Shown: in pieces, positions 16,384 to 24,818 of the stretch
How the letters are laid out: the number at the start of each line of letters is the position of its first letter
Numbering within the stretch: position 1 is the stretch's first letter
Assembly: GCA_046296295.1 (NCBI GenBank)
Contig: JBKBLG010000009.1
Location: 1-64,000 of the forward strand
Origin: UBA10646 sp046296295
Lineage (GTDB): Bacteria > Bacteroidota > Bacteroidia > Chitinophagales > Chitinophagaceae
Length of the DNA: 64,000 nt
Direction: 5' to 3'
Program-made: the position numbers and the translations under genes
The notes under the pieces: generated by a model
What the model was told of the DNA's origin: nothing
What the model saw: the letters and a program-made list of their open reading frames with translations, nothing else
Database searches by the model: none

Positions 16384-17580
16384 ATGATAGCAAGCATCAG
16401 AAAACAATACAACCAAGCATTCACCGAAGAAAATTATCAAGCCTACATTACAGCACTGAAAAGCTTATACCCCAATAGCCTCGACTTTCGGGTAGCCGAA
16501 ACACCCATATTTGTAGATAAGGCATTTACAAACAAAATATTAGCAGCATGTGAAAGTATTGTTGATGTTATTGTACAGCCCGATTTCATAGAACGTACCA
16601 ACAGAGCTATTCCTGCTAATGTACACGTACCCAACGAAACACCATATAGCGATTTTATTGCTTTCGACTTTGGTATTTGCGAAAATCAAAATGGCGAATT
16701 AGAGCCTCAACTGATAGAAATGCAAGGCTTCCCTACACTTTTTTGCTATCAGATAGATCATGATATTATTACACAACAGTACTTTCATTTACCGCAAGGT
16801 TATAGTACTTACTTAAATGGCTATAATGCCGAAACGTACAAGGCTTTATTACAAAAAATAATTTTGAATGGGCATGCTCCCGAATCGGTGGTGCTACTCG
16901 AAATTTTTCCGCATCAACAAAAAACGAGGGTTGATTTTTATAGTACGCAACAACATATTGGAATACAGCCGGTATGCCTAACCGAGTTAATACAAGAAGG
17001 CCGTAACCTATACTACTTACGCAATGGTGTAAAAACAAAAATTGAACGTATCTATAATCGTATCATTTTCGATGATCTGCAACAACAAACACCCGAAGTG
17101 CAAGCTAAAGGCAAGTTGCTTTTAGAAGATTTAGCAGTTGAATGGTGCCCACACCCCAACTGGTTTTATCGCATTAGTAAGTTCACCTTACCCTTAATAC
17201 AACACCCTTATATACCACACACGCAATACCTTAGCGATATTCGTGTAATACCTACCGACCTAGAAAACTATGTGCTCAAACCGCTGTTTTCATTCGCCGG
17301 ACAGGGCGTAGTAATTGATGTTACCCCTGCCGATATTGCTGGTGTTAAAGATCCTGAAAATTGGATACTGCAACGAAAAGTGAAGTATGCCGAAGTAGTA
17401 CAAACACCTGATGTGCCTGCTAAAGCCGAAATTCGAATTTTCTATTTTTGGGAACCGGGTGCACCGAGGCCGGTAGCTACCAACAACTTAGCCCGCCTCA
17501 GCAAAGGAAAAATGATTGGCGTACGTTACAATCAAGACAAAACTTGGGTAGGTGGCAGCCTAGCCTACTTTGAACAATAA
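16384..17580 (+). CDS. ATP-grasp-like protein of unknown function
   Basis: A 398-residue soluble protein. The C-terminal half shows an ATP-grasp pattern: YVLKPLFSFAGQGV at about 298-311, then WILQRKV, AEIRIFYFWE and LARLSKG, which would bind ATP and metal. Bacteroidota proteins of this type are usually left as hypothetical, or compared with glutathionylspermidine-synthase-like ligases. The likely reaction is an ATP-dependent ligation, but no substrate is evident. A 14-mer variant at 16786-16799 is read as HLPQG. The start at 16384 follows AT-rich DNA with no clear ribosome binding site. The CrtA-like gene follows in the same direction after 69 bases. Confidence 0.65.
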   Translation: MIASIRKQYNQAFTEENYQAYITALKSLYPNSLDFRVAETPIFVDKAFTNKILAACESIVDVIVQPDFIERTNRAIPANVHVPNETPYSDFIAFDFGICENQNGELEPQLIEMQGFPTLFCYQIDHDIITQQYFHLPQGYSTYLNGYNAETYKALLQKIILNGHAPESVVLLEIFPHQQKTRVDFYSTQQHIGIQPVCLTELIQEGRNLYYLRNGVKTKIERIYNRIIFDDLQQQTPEVQAKGKLLLEDLAVEWCPHPNWFYRISKFTLPLIQHPYIPHTQYLSDIRVIPTDLENYVLKPLFSFAGQGVVIDVTPADIAGVKDPENWILQRKVKYAEVVQTPDVPAKAEIRIFYFWEPGAPRPVATNNLARLSKGKMIGVRYNQDKTWVGGSLAYFEQ

Positions 17581-17592
17581 ATACAATTTTTC

Positions 17593-17636
17593 CCTTACGG
17601 CAAATGATTTTATGCAACCAAACCTTACGGTAAATG
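17593..17636 (+). repeat. Two iterated 14-mers in direct tandem, intergenic
   Basis: CCTTACGGCAAATG (one change) at 17593-17606 and a perfect CCTTACGGTAAATG at 17623-17636, 30 bases apart in the same orientation. They fill the gap between the ATP-grasp-like and CrtA-like genes. Confidence 0.9.
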
Positions 17637-17649
17637 TTGCTGTATTAAT

Positions 17650-18363
17650 ATGGCAACACCATCGGTAATACTTAGCATCGCAAAATACCCTCGCTTCATG
17701 GGTTGGGCAGGCTTTTTAAGCATGGCTATTTTTCGTGTACCCTTTTGGCTACACAAGCAACTACTATTCTGGAAACTGATGGGCTGCGGCAAAAACGGCA
17801 CATTCGATAAACAGCCCGATTTTAACCAATGGGCGGTAATGCTTGCAGTTACAGATATTAACCAATGGCAAAATAACCGTACTACAACATTCATGCAACA
17901 ATACTGGCGTTGTTTTGGTGCTAAAGTAACTACTTACTACCTACAGCCCATAGAAGGCCATGGTCTTTGGGATGGTAAGCAAGTATTTGGAGTGCTCCCT
18001 AAAACTTCTGATTACGATGGCCCCATTGCAGTGCTTACAAGGGCTACCATTAAACTATCAAAACTTGGCCGCTTTTGGGAGCATGTTCCAATAGTAGCAA
18101 GGCATATGCAACAAACAGAAGGTTTTATAACCAGTGTTGGTATTGGTGAAATACCGTGGATTAAGCAAGCAACATTTAGTGTTTGGGAGTGCAAAGCAGC
18201 CATGAAAAATTTTGCTTATAAAATGGCCGACCATGCCGATGTGGTTCGCAAAACCCATCAAGAAAAATGGTACAGTGAAGATATGTTTGTTCGTTTTAAG
18301 ATTATTAATGTTACAGGTAGCAATTTGCCGGCTTTAAAAGCATTCGCTATATTGCAATCATGA
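17650..18363 (+). CDS. CrtA (spheroidene monooxygenase)-like protein
   Basis: A 237-residue protein matching the pattern of the spheroidene monooxygenase family: VLTRATIKLSKLGRFWEHVP at about 127-146, GIGEIPW, QATFSVWE and a closing WYSEDMFVRF. CrtA enzymes are heme-dependent carotenoid 2-oxygenases, but many CrtA-like genes occur in non-phototrophic Bacteroidota with unproven function. No desaturase or phytoene synthase is in this window, so a carotenoid role is only an inference supported by the nearby polyprenyl synthase. The gene is 13 bases after a perfect 14-mer repeat. Confidence 0.65.
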   Translation: MATPSVILSIAKYPRFMGWAGFLSMAIFRVPFWLHKQLLFWKLMGCGKNGTFDKQPDFNQWAVMLAVTDINQWQNNRTTTFMQQYWRCFGAKVTTYYLQPIEGHGLWDGKQVFGVLPKTSDYDGPIAVLTRATIKLSKLGRFWEHVPIVARHMQQTEGFITSVGIGEIPWIKQATFSVWECKAAMKNFAYKMADHADVVRKTHQEKWYSEDMFVRFKIINVTGSNLPALKAFAILQS

Positions 18364-18510
18364 TTGCCTTTCGCAATACACATTTGCTTTTAGCCATTTA
18401 CCTGAACTTAATTGCTTCAGGCGAAGGTAGCCTACCCGATTACTGAGGTTGTATCAATACTTTTTGCATAGTTCAATTACTGTGCTCTCTTACTTTTTAT
18501 ACACTCGTTT

Positions 18511-18526
18511 ATTTACGTAAGTAAAT
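18511..18526. repeat. Copy of the sister word, TTACGTAA palindrome
   Basis: ATTTACGTAAGTAAAT, in the 194-base gap before the arginine deiminase-like gene. It belongs to the ACTTACGTAAATG family and contains a perfect 8-base palindrome. Confidence 0.6.
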
Positions 18527-18557
18527 AAGCCTTGTTACTGACTTTCAAACATTTGTT

Positions 18558-20069
18558 ATGGATAAACATTTTTTTGTTGATTCTGAAATTGGCACACTTC
18601 GCAAGTTATTAATACACAGCCCCGATGGCGGCATTGGGAAAATTATACCCAGCACTTTTGCCGATAACCTGTACGACGATATTGTGCATTTAAAAAAAAT
18701 GCAGCAAGAATACAGCCATTATGTTCGTTTATTGCTACACTTTTTAGATCCGGAAAAAGCTACTTACGTAAATGATTGCCTACAAAGTGGCGACCCAGTA
18801 AGGGCCAAAAACTGCTTTATTCCCGGTAAAGCCGAATATTTTAATAGTGATAAAGTACTAGAAGTACAAACCTTACTACAACGCATTTTGCAAGATGAAA
18901 AGGTTAAAATACGTTTGATTGCTGCTATTTGTAGCTACGAAGAAAGTAGTTTTAAAACACAACAAATACTTGAAGGTATTGCCGATACGGCATTACTTGC
19001 CAAAATATGCATTACCGGCATATTACCTGCCAGTGTAAATGGTACGCATGAAGATCAATACATTTTTCCGCCTATTCCGAACTTTATTTTCACCAGAGAT
19101 ATTGGCATTATGATTAAAGATCATATGCTTTTGAGTAGAATGGCCACCTCGGCTCGCAAACGTGAAAGTTTAATTACTCGTTTTTTGGCACTTTACTTTT
19201 TTTTCTCAGAGGACACCTCCAAAGTATTAGAAGTAATTGAAGAAAGTGACTTTTTTTTATATGAAGAATCAGAACGAAAGCATCGTGTTATTAGTATTGA
19301 AGGTGGCGATGTAATGATGATTCATCCTACCCATTTATTGGTGGGTTGCAGCGAACGTACCAGCAGTAATGCCGTGAATGAAATTGTGCATACCATTTAT
19401 AGCCATCCTGCATTGGGTATCGAAAAAATATCGGTTGTTAAAATTCCGAAAAAGCGAGCTCAAATGCATATCGACACCATATTTACGCAAGTAAAACGTA
19501 ATGTTTGGGTGTTATATGGCCGCTACAGCGAACGATTGATAGCAGCCGAAAATAAGGTGCGGCAAAGCTACTTACAACGCTTAACACATGGCGATGAAGG
19601 TACCGCAACAGAAATGCCAGAAATTATTCAATACTACAAAAAAATAGAAGAACCCTATCAACCGAAGAAAGATTACAGCGTAGTTCAAAACCCTGCCGGT
19701 ATTGAAGAACTACTCTACCAAGTAAGTGTAGAAGATTTTGGTTGCATGCCATCAGATGTTAAAATCATTTACAGTGGTAATAACATTTTCCCTTATGATG
19801 ATAGAGAACAATGGACAGATAGTTGCAATGTAGTAGCTTTAAAAGAAGGTGTTGTAATTGGTTACGATAGAAACGACTTTACTGCTGAGGCATTTAAAGA
19901 TGCAGGTTTCGATGTAATTACCACTGAACAAGCCTTCGCATTATTTGCGAACGGGCTTGAACCGCACAGCTTAGAAAATACTTTGATTTTATTACCAAGT
20001 GCAGAACTGAGTCGTGCAAGAGGCGGTAGCCATTGTATGAGTTGTCCTTTGCTTCGCGATACCTTATAA
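18558..20069 (+). CDS. Arginine deiminase-like guanidino-group hydrolase
   Basis: Arginine deiminase-superfamily enzyme of 503 residues. The active-site elements are present: NFIFTRDIG (substrate Asp), SIEGGDVMMI, the histidine in MHIDTIFTQV, and a C-terminal nucleophile C493 in GGSHCMSCP. It is about 100 residues longer than classical ArcA, owing to insertions at about 195-240 and 320-375. The likely reaction is hydrolysis of a guanidino group (arginine to citrulline plus ammonia), but the insertions leave the exact substrate open. It is followed 22 bases later by a second superfamily member in the same direction. No carbamate kinase or ornithine transcarbamylase is nearby, so it is not a standard arc operon. 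Confidence 0.82.
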   Translation: MDKHFFVDSEIGTLRKLLIHSPDGGIGKIIPSTFADNLYDDIVHLKKMQQEYSHYVRLLLHFLDPEKATYVNDCLQSGDPVRAKNCFIPGKAEYFNSDKVLEVQTLLQRILQDEKVKIRLIAAICSYEESSFKTQQILEGIADTALLAKICITGILPASVNGTHEDQYIFPPIPNFIFTRDIGIMIKDHMLLSRMATSARKRESLITRFLALYFFFSEDTSKVLEVIEESDFFLYEESERKHRVISIEGGDVMMIHPTHLLVGCSERTSSNAVNEIVHTIYSHPALGIEKISVVKIPKKRAQMHIDTIFTQVKRNVWVLYGRYSERLIAAENKVRQSYLQRLTHGDEGTATEMPEIIQYYKKIEEPYQPKKDYSVVQNPAGIEELLYQVSVEDFGCMPSDVKIIYSGNNIFPYDDREQWTDSCNVVALKEGVVIGYDRNDFTAEAFKDAGFDVITTEQAFALFANGLEPHSLENTLILLPSAELSRARGGSHCMSCPLLRDTL

Positions 20070-20091
20070 TGTACTCGTTAAAACTATACTA

Positions 20092-21000
20092 ATGATTACG
20101 CAAGATATTTTAATGATACGCCCTGTGGCATTCACTTACAATGCTCAAACAGCGGTTAATAATAGCTTTCAACAGCAAGGCGCTGCAGAAGCTGCACAAG
20201 AAAAAGCACTGGCAGAGTTTGATGCTTTTGTGAATTTGTTACGTAGTAAAGGGGTTCGTGTACATGTAGTGAACGATACCCTTGAACCGCATACGCCCGA
20301 TGCTATATTTCCTAATAATTGGATTTCATTTCACGATGATGGAACCGTGTTCCTATACCCGATGTATGCTGAAAATAGAAGAGCTGAACGTAAGCCTACA
20401 GTACTCGAATACATTAGGAAAACATTTACCGTAAGGCAAGAATATGATTTATCGTACTACGAGCAACAATCGTTGTTTTTAGAAGGTACAGGAAGCATGG
20501 TGCTAGATAGAGATGCTAAAATTGCATATGCTTGCTTGAGCCCCAGAACCAATGCTACGGTACTACAACAATTTTGTGCAACTGCTGGCTACAAGCCTTG
20601 TATTTTCACTTCGGTAGATGCGCAAGGTGCTACAATATATCACACCAACGTTGTAATGTGCGTAGCCGAAAATCAGGTAATAATTTGTACCGATAGCATA
20701 CCCGATGCTACAGAAAAAGCAAACGTGATAGCAACTATTGAGCAAAGTGGTAAGGCCTTGGTTACGATTAGCTTTGAACAATTAGCACAATTCGCTGGCA
20801 ATATGCTACAGATAAAAGGTAATAACGAATTGCCTTTATTAGTGATGAGCAGTACTGCGTATAACAGTTTAAACACTACACAAATTGAAACATTAAGAAA
20901 GTATAGCGAGCTAGTGCACAGCCCACTGAATACCATAGAAACTAATGGAGGTGGTAGTGCCCGTTGCATGATGGCGGAAATATTTTTAGCACATCGCTAA
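20092..21000 (+). CDS. ctlX: CtlX-type amidinotransferase/hydrolase
   Basis: A 302-residue arginine-deiminase-superfamily protein of the CtlX type. It has the N-terminal PDAIFPNNWISFH element with the catalytic Asp, the histidine in HTNVVMC, and nucleophile C292 in GGGSARCMMAE. CtlX proteins are linked to citrulline use in Francisella and are widespread in Bacteroidota. It probably forms an operon with the preceding arginine deiminase-like gene; the two may act in series on arginine-derived compounds. A perfect 14-mer copy (20423-20436) is read as FTVRQ. Its stop lies 1 base from the stop of the convergent gene that follows. Confidence 0.82.
   Translation: MITQDILMIRPVAFTYNAQTAVNNSFQQQGAAEAAQEKALAEFDAFVNLLRSKGVRVHVVNDTLEPHTPDAIFPNNWISFHDDGTVFLYPMYAENRRAERKPTVLEYIRKTFTVRQEYDLSYYEQQSLFLEGTGSMVLDRDAKIAYACLSPRTNATVLQQFCATAGYKPCIFTSVDAQGATIYHTNVVMCVAENQVIICTDSIPDATEKANVIATIEQSGKALVTISFEQLAQFAGNMLQIKGNNELPLLVMSSTAYNSLNTTQIETLRKYSELVHSPLNTIETNGGGSARCMMAEIFLAHR
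20423..20436 (-). repeat. Iterated 14-mer, perfect copy inside ctlX
   Basis: Inverted orientation relative to the gene, read as FTVRQ. Confidence 0.9.
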
Positions 21001-21001
21001 T

Positions 21002-21931
21002 TTATTGGTCTTTAAAAACCTGTGTTAAAAGCCTGTAGTAAGGAGTAATAGCATCATCTAAAAATTGCTGTTCTGTTTTTTGCCCTTGCTCTGCTACTAA
21101 CACAGGTTTTTTAATTCTAAGAAAGTATAAGTCTTCGTGCCACCAAATAACCCCTTGTACACGCTTGCCTTTATATTGTACTTGTGCAATCCAACGCATG
21201 TGTTGTATAAACTCAGTAGTATCAATAAGTTGTAAGCCAGAAGCCTCAATATAATCGTGGTAGCGATGCCACACCCACACCATTACAGGCTTTTTGAATT
21301 GTACAGATTTCTGTAGCGATTTTTGTAAGCACTGTGTAATGTACAAACTATCATATTGCTTGCCTATTGTTGTGGATGCCGGATAATAATCGTACAAACA
21401 TGGCATTAACACATCAACCTCTTTCAACAACCGATCCATAAGATCAATTCTTTGCTTCCATGTATCACTAAGCCACGACCAGTATGTAGCAAATGGAATA
21501 TCGTAAATACCCCATTGTGCCTTAGGCAGCAACTGCTTACCTATACGAATTAGCTTAAGATATTCATTGATAATAAAGTCGGCAGAATCTTTACGAACAC
21601 GAGTAGCAAATTTTAGGTAGTTATAACCTACACCCTCCCAATCGATAGTTACAATACCGCTATAATTTTTATTAGCTACTTTCAGCTCAACTGCTTTTTT
21701 AAAATCTGATAAGTTAGCCTTACCATCGTTATCAATATCTATATCATCGTTGGTAATATAAAGTGTATTTCTATCTCCTGCCTTTGCTAAAATTTTACTA
21801 AAACTAGGGCCAGCATTGCTATGACAAAAAAACAACCGCTGCACATTCGAAGCATAACGAACAGGTTGTGCTTGAATAGAAATAATACTGAATACAATAC
21901 CGGTGATTAATAAACCCCTAACATACATCAT
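21002..21931 (-). CDS. Exported protein, possible hyaluronidase-like (GH56) barrel
   Basis: A 309-residue protein with an N-terminal signal peptide (hydrophobic 5-20, AQ cleavage near 22). Features such as GIVTIDWEG, LLPKAQWGIYDIP and GVIWWHED resemble the acid/base and barrel strands of hyaluronidase-type glycoside hydrolases, with E in DWE as a possible catalytic residue. The similarity is by eye and weak, so substrate is not claimed. It is monocistronic and converges on ctlX. Confidence 0.5.
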   Translation of the reverse strand: MMYVRGLLITGIVFSIISIQAQPVRYASNVQRLFFCHSNAGPSFSKILAKAGDRNTLYITNDDIDIDNDGKANLSDFKKAVELKVANKNYSGIVTIDWEGVGYNYLKFATRVRKDSADFIINEYLKLIRIGKQLLPKAQWGIYDIPFATYWSWLSDTWKQRIDLMDRLLKEVDVLMPCLYDYYPASTTIGKQYDSLYITQCLQKSLQKSVQFKKPVMVWVWHRYHDYIEASGLQLIDTTEFIQHMRWIAQVQYKGKRVQGVIWWHEDLYFLRIKKPVLVAEQGQKTEQQFLDDAITPYYRLLTQVFKDQ

Positions 21932-22094
21932 CTTATGAAGATACAGATAATTGGGGCTGTAAGCAATGTTAACGCTCTCAACTGTTGTTCCTGCTGCTTT
22001 GGGGTTTCGTACTTCGCTATGCTACGTACCGGCTGCTACAGCAGCCGCCCAAGCATCAGGCAGCCCTTCAGCTTAAGTACATCAATCAATAAAA

Positions 22095-22120
22095 ATACGG
22101 GAACTAAAATCTTCCCGTAT
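22095..22120. terminator. Hairpin terminator downstream of the GIN lipoprotein gene
   Basis: Stem of 9 bp, ATACGGGAA (22095-22103) with TTCCCGTAT (22112-22120), 8-base loop, with an A run before it that becomes a T run on the minus strand. It serves the minus-strand gene ending at 22153. Confidence 0.7.
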
Positions 22121-22152
22121 CATTCACTATAAATCATCTATTGATTCCAGCT

Positions 22153-22809
22153 TTAAAGTCTACGAACGCTACCACTACCGTGACTATTAATATTTAGTTG
22201 AGGACTCCCTAAATAGCGAACATGGCCGCTACCGTGCATATTAACCTCTAAGCTTTGTAAGGCATGTACCTCTACGTTACCACTTCCGTTAATATTAACA
22301 TTGGCTTGTTGTATTGGTGTTGTTCTAGCTTTAATATTACCACTACCATTAATATTAAAAGTACCTTGTTGGTAGGCACTGTTTGCTAAATATATGGTAC
22401 CACTGCCATTAATGCGTGTTGTAATTTGTTGGCCGTTAAGAAAGCCACTAGCATCTATTTCAGAACTTCCATGAATGTTTAACAGCTGCAATGTTGGCAC
22501 TTCTATATAGGCAACTACATTACTATTGCGAATGGTATTATACTGATGATTGTATGCTAGCACAAGTGTACCATTTTCGATGTTAGCAGTAGTTATATTA
22601 AGTATGTTTTCATATCCTTCTAATACTACTTGTTGTGTAGTACCATAACGAACAACAGCCTTAATATCGGCATGAGTCATTACACCATTAAAAGCACTTA
22701 CATTACGTGTAACACGCCCAATAGGTCCACTACCTACAATTACTGATTTATTACAACTACAAAGCACTACGAACAACAATAAAAAGAAGCCGAAGGTAAA
22801 GAGTTTCAT
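22153..22809 (-). CDS. GIN-domain (DUF2807) lipoprotein
   Basis: Exported lipoprotein of 218 residues. The start at 22809 gives a proper signal peptide (KLFTFGFFLLLFVVLCSC) with a lipobox cysteine at about residue 18. The frame from 22929 would put 40 odd residues before it. The mature part is a beta-solenoid-like GIN/DUF2807 domain with regular INGSG/HGSG turns (at least five) about every 18-20 residues. Such proteins are common in Bacteroidota surface layers; function unknown. Confidence 0.85.
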   Translation of the reverse strand: MKLFTFGFFLLLFVVLCSCNKSVIVGSGPIGRVTRNVSAFNGVMTHADIKAVVRYGTTQQVVLEGYENILNITTANIENGTLVLAYNHQYNTIRNSNVVAYIEVPTLQLLNIHGSSEIDASGFLNGQQITTRINGSGTIYLANSAYQQGTFNINGSGNIKARTTPIQQANVNINGSGNVEVHALQSLEVNMHGSGHVRYLGSPQLNINSHGSGSVRRL

Positions 22810-22899
22810 ATGTTTGATTTTATGGTACAAATTTCTCTTTGTTCTGTACAAGCACCAGCCACATAAATATGTGAAAAATGTTGGCCTTATGTTTGCAAC

Positions 22900-24735
22900 A
22901 TGCACCCATACATTGCAACACAAATTCAATGGTTAGATTGGGAAGAAGCTGCCCAAGCCAATAAATACAACTTATCGGAACAGCATACGCTTAAACAATT
23001 GAAAGCTGAAGGTGTAGCCATACACCCTATTCAAATCAAACGCAAGTATTTTGGTTATGCCGATTACCCTGAAATAGAATTTCGTGTTCCATTTCCGGCA
23101 GAACAACATCAGTTTTATAATGGCGCAGCCATTGAATGCTTTATTGCTGGCGAAACTCCCATAAAAGCTATGCTGCTGCAACTCGATGGTAAGCAAGGCG
23201 AACTTCGCTTGTTTGCTCCAGACTTTCCTGATTGGTTAGAAGATGATGGTGTTGGCATAAAGCTTACGCCCGATACAAGAACAACTACCCTGCTCAAAAC
23301 CCAACTGCAACGTATTGAACAAATACCAGCCGTTGTTACACTCATAGATAACATTTACCGTAAGGCCATTATTACAACACCTACGAATACAACGTTACCG
23401 AAACACTTACAATGGCATCATCAACAGCTCAATGAAAGCCAACAAACAGCTATCAAAGCAGTTGTAACAAATAAACATGTTACCATTATACATGGCCCAC
23501 CCGGTACCGGAAAAACAACAACCCTTATTGAAGCCATATTGCAGCTCATTGCCACCGGCGAACGTGTTATTGTAAGTGCACCAAGTAATGCAGCTGTAGA
23601 CCATATTACCATTGGGCTATTAGCACATGGGGTTAAAGTGTTACGTGTTGGTAACACAGGTAAAGTGCATGAAAAAGTGTATCCATACACACCCGAAGGG
23701 AAATTACAACAAGGATCGCAGCAAAAAGAATTAAAGCAACTGCACATACAAGCTTCGCAATTCAGAAAAATGGCGTTACAGTACAAACGCAATTTTGGAA
23801 AAGCCGAAAGAGAGCAACGTAACTTACTATTGAAAGAAGTACAACAAATTCGCCAACAAATAAAGCTACTACAACGCTACAATGAAGAAAAATTGTTTCA
23901 AGAAGCAACCGTTGTTACAGGAACACCAATTGGCCTGCTCGATGCCAAAATACCACAACTACCCTATGATACCCTAATTATTGATGAAGCCGGACAATGC
24001 CCTGCTCCAATGGCCTTTAGCTTGTTGCCCCTTGCCCGCAAATGGGTATTAGCTGGAGATCATTTACAACTACCTCCTACAGTTATCAGTGAACATGCAG
24101 CAAAAGCCGGACTAGCCACCTCGGTATTAGAGTTACTTATACCTTGTATCAATGAGGTACATCTACTCAATGTGCAATATCGCATGCGGCAACGTATTGC
24201 AGGTTTTAGCAGTGCTTATTTCTATAATAAGGCCCTACAAGCTGCAACACACTTACAAGTTTCTACAGAAAATGATTTTACATTCATTGATACAGCAGGT
24301 ACAGGCTTTGAAGAAACTTCTGGTACAGATGGTGTAAGCTTGATGAATTTAGGAGAACTACAAGTAGCGAATGCTATTATTGCTTCATTACCAAATGCAC
24401 TTAGTGATATTGCGTTTATTAGTCCGTATAGTGCACAAGTTAGTGCTGCAAAAACACATTTACCGCAAGGTATTCGCATAAGTACCATCGACAGTTTTCA
24501 AGGGCAAGAGCAGTGCATTGTAATTATATCGCTAGTTCGCAGCAATGCCGATGGTGTTATTGGTTTCTTAAAAGATTATCGCAGAATGAATGTGGCTATT
24601 ACAAGGGCTCAACAACAAGTATTTATAATTGGCGATAGTGCAACAATAGGTAACGATGCTTTTTTTGAAGCAATGCTACAATACAGCGAACAGCATGGCA
24701 CCTATAAAACAGCCTGGGAATTTGATATTTTTTAA
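22900..24735 (+). CDS. SF1 DNA2/SMUBP-2-like helicase
   Basis: ATP-dependent helicase of the UPF1-like SF1B group, 611 residues. It has an N-terminal beta-barrel region, Walker A GPPGTGKT (199-206), a Walker B variant DEAGQ (362-366), motif III GDHLQLPP, motif IV QYRM, motif V TIDSFQGQEQ and motif VI NVAITRAQ. Bacterial members resemble IGHMBP2 and act on nucleic acid repair or RNA; the exact role here is unknown. Two 14-mer copies lie inside: 23352 (read IYRKA) and 24457 (read HLPQG). A TATGTTTG box ends only 4 bases before the ATG, so the transcript may be almost leaderless or the true start lies further in. Confidence 0.9.
   Translation: MHPYIATQIQWLDWEEAAQANKYNLSEQHTLKQLKAEGVAIHPIQIKRKYFGYADYPEIEFRVPFPAEQHQFYNGAAIECFIAGETPIKAMLLQLDGKQGELRLFAPDFPDWLEDDGVGIKLTPDTRTTTLLKTQLQRIEQIPAVVTLIDNIYRKAIITTPTNTTLPKHLQWHHQQLNESQQTAIKAVVTNKHVTIIHGPPGTGKTTTLIEAILQLIATGERVIVSAPSNAAVDHITIGLLAHGVKVLRVGNTGKVHEKVYPYTPEGKLQQGSQQKELKQLHIQASQFRKMALQYKRNFGKAEREQRNLLLKEVQQIRQQIKLLQRYNEEKLFQEATVVTGTPIGLLDAKIPQLPYDTLIIDEAGQCPAPMAFSLLPLARKWVLAGDHLQLPPTVISEHAAKAGLATSVLELLIPCINEVHLLNVQYRMRQRIAGFSSAYFYNKALQAATHLQVSTENDFTFIDTAGTGFEETSGTDGVSLMNLGELQVANAIIASLPNALSDIAFISPYSAQVSAAKTHLPQGIRISTIDSFQGQEQCIVIISLVRSNADGVIGFLKDYRRMNVAITRAQQQVFIIGDSATIGNDAFFEAMLQYSEQHGTYKTAWEFDIF
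23352..23365 (-). repeat. Iterated 14-mer, perfect copy in helicase gene
   Basis: Read as IYRKA, a different frame from the LTVN copies; a one-change copy follows in the same gene at 24457-24470. Confidence 0.9.
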
Positions 24736-24740
24736 AACTA

Positions 24741-24754
24741 CCTTACGGTAAATG
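24741..24754 (+). repeat. Iterated 14-mer, perfect intergenic copy before a terminator
   Basis: Lies 5 bases after the helicase stop and directly before the hairpin at 24755. Confidence 0.9.
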
Positions 24755-24787
24755 CATAACGGCGATAACAATGTTATCGCCGTTATG
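24755..24787. terminator. Bidirectional hairpin between helicase and hutU
   Basis: Perfect 15-bp stem, CATAACGGCGATAAC (24755-24769) with its complement at 24773-24787, and a 3-base loop. It lies between convergent genes and can serve both, although no T run follows on either side. Confidence 0.8.
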
Positions 24788-24818
24788 CTATATCGTTATG
24801 TGCTGTAAAACAAATTAA

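Noticed and set aside
21935..22132. 65-codon frame between two divergently placed minus-strand genes
   Set aside because: Runs into the terminator hairpin at 22095-22120 and has no family features.
22888..22895. TATGTTTG as promoter of the SF1 helicase gene
   Set aside because: It ends 4 bases before the start codon and has no -33 partner; it would need a leaderless transcript, so it is only mentioned.
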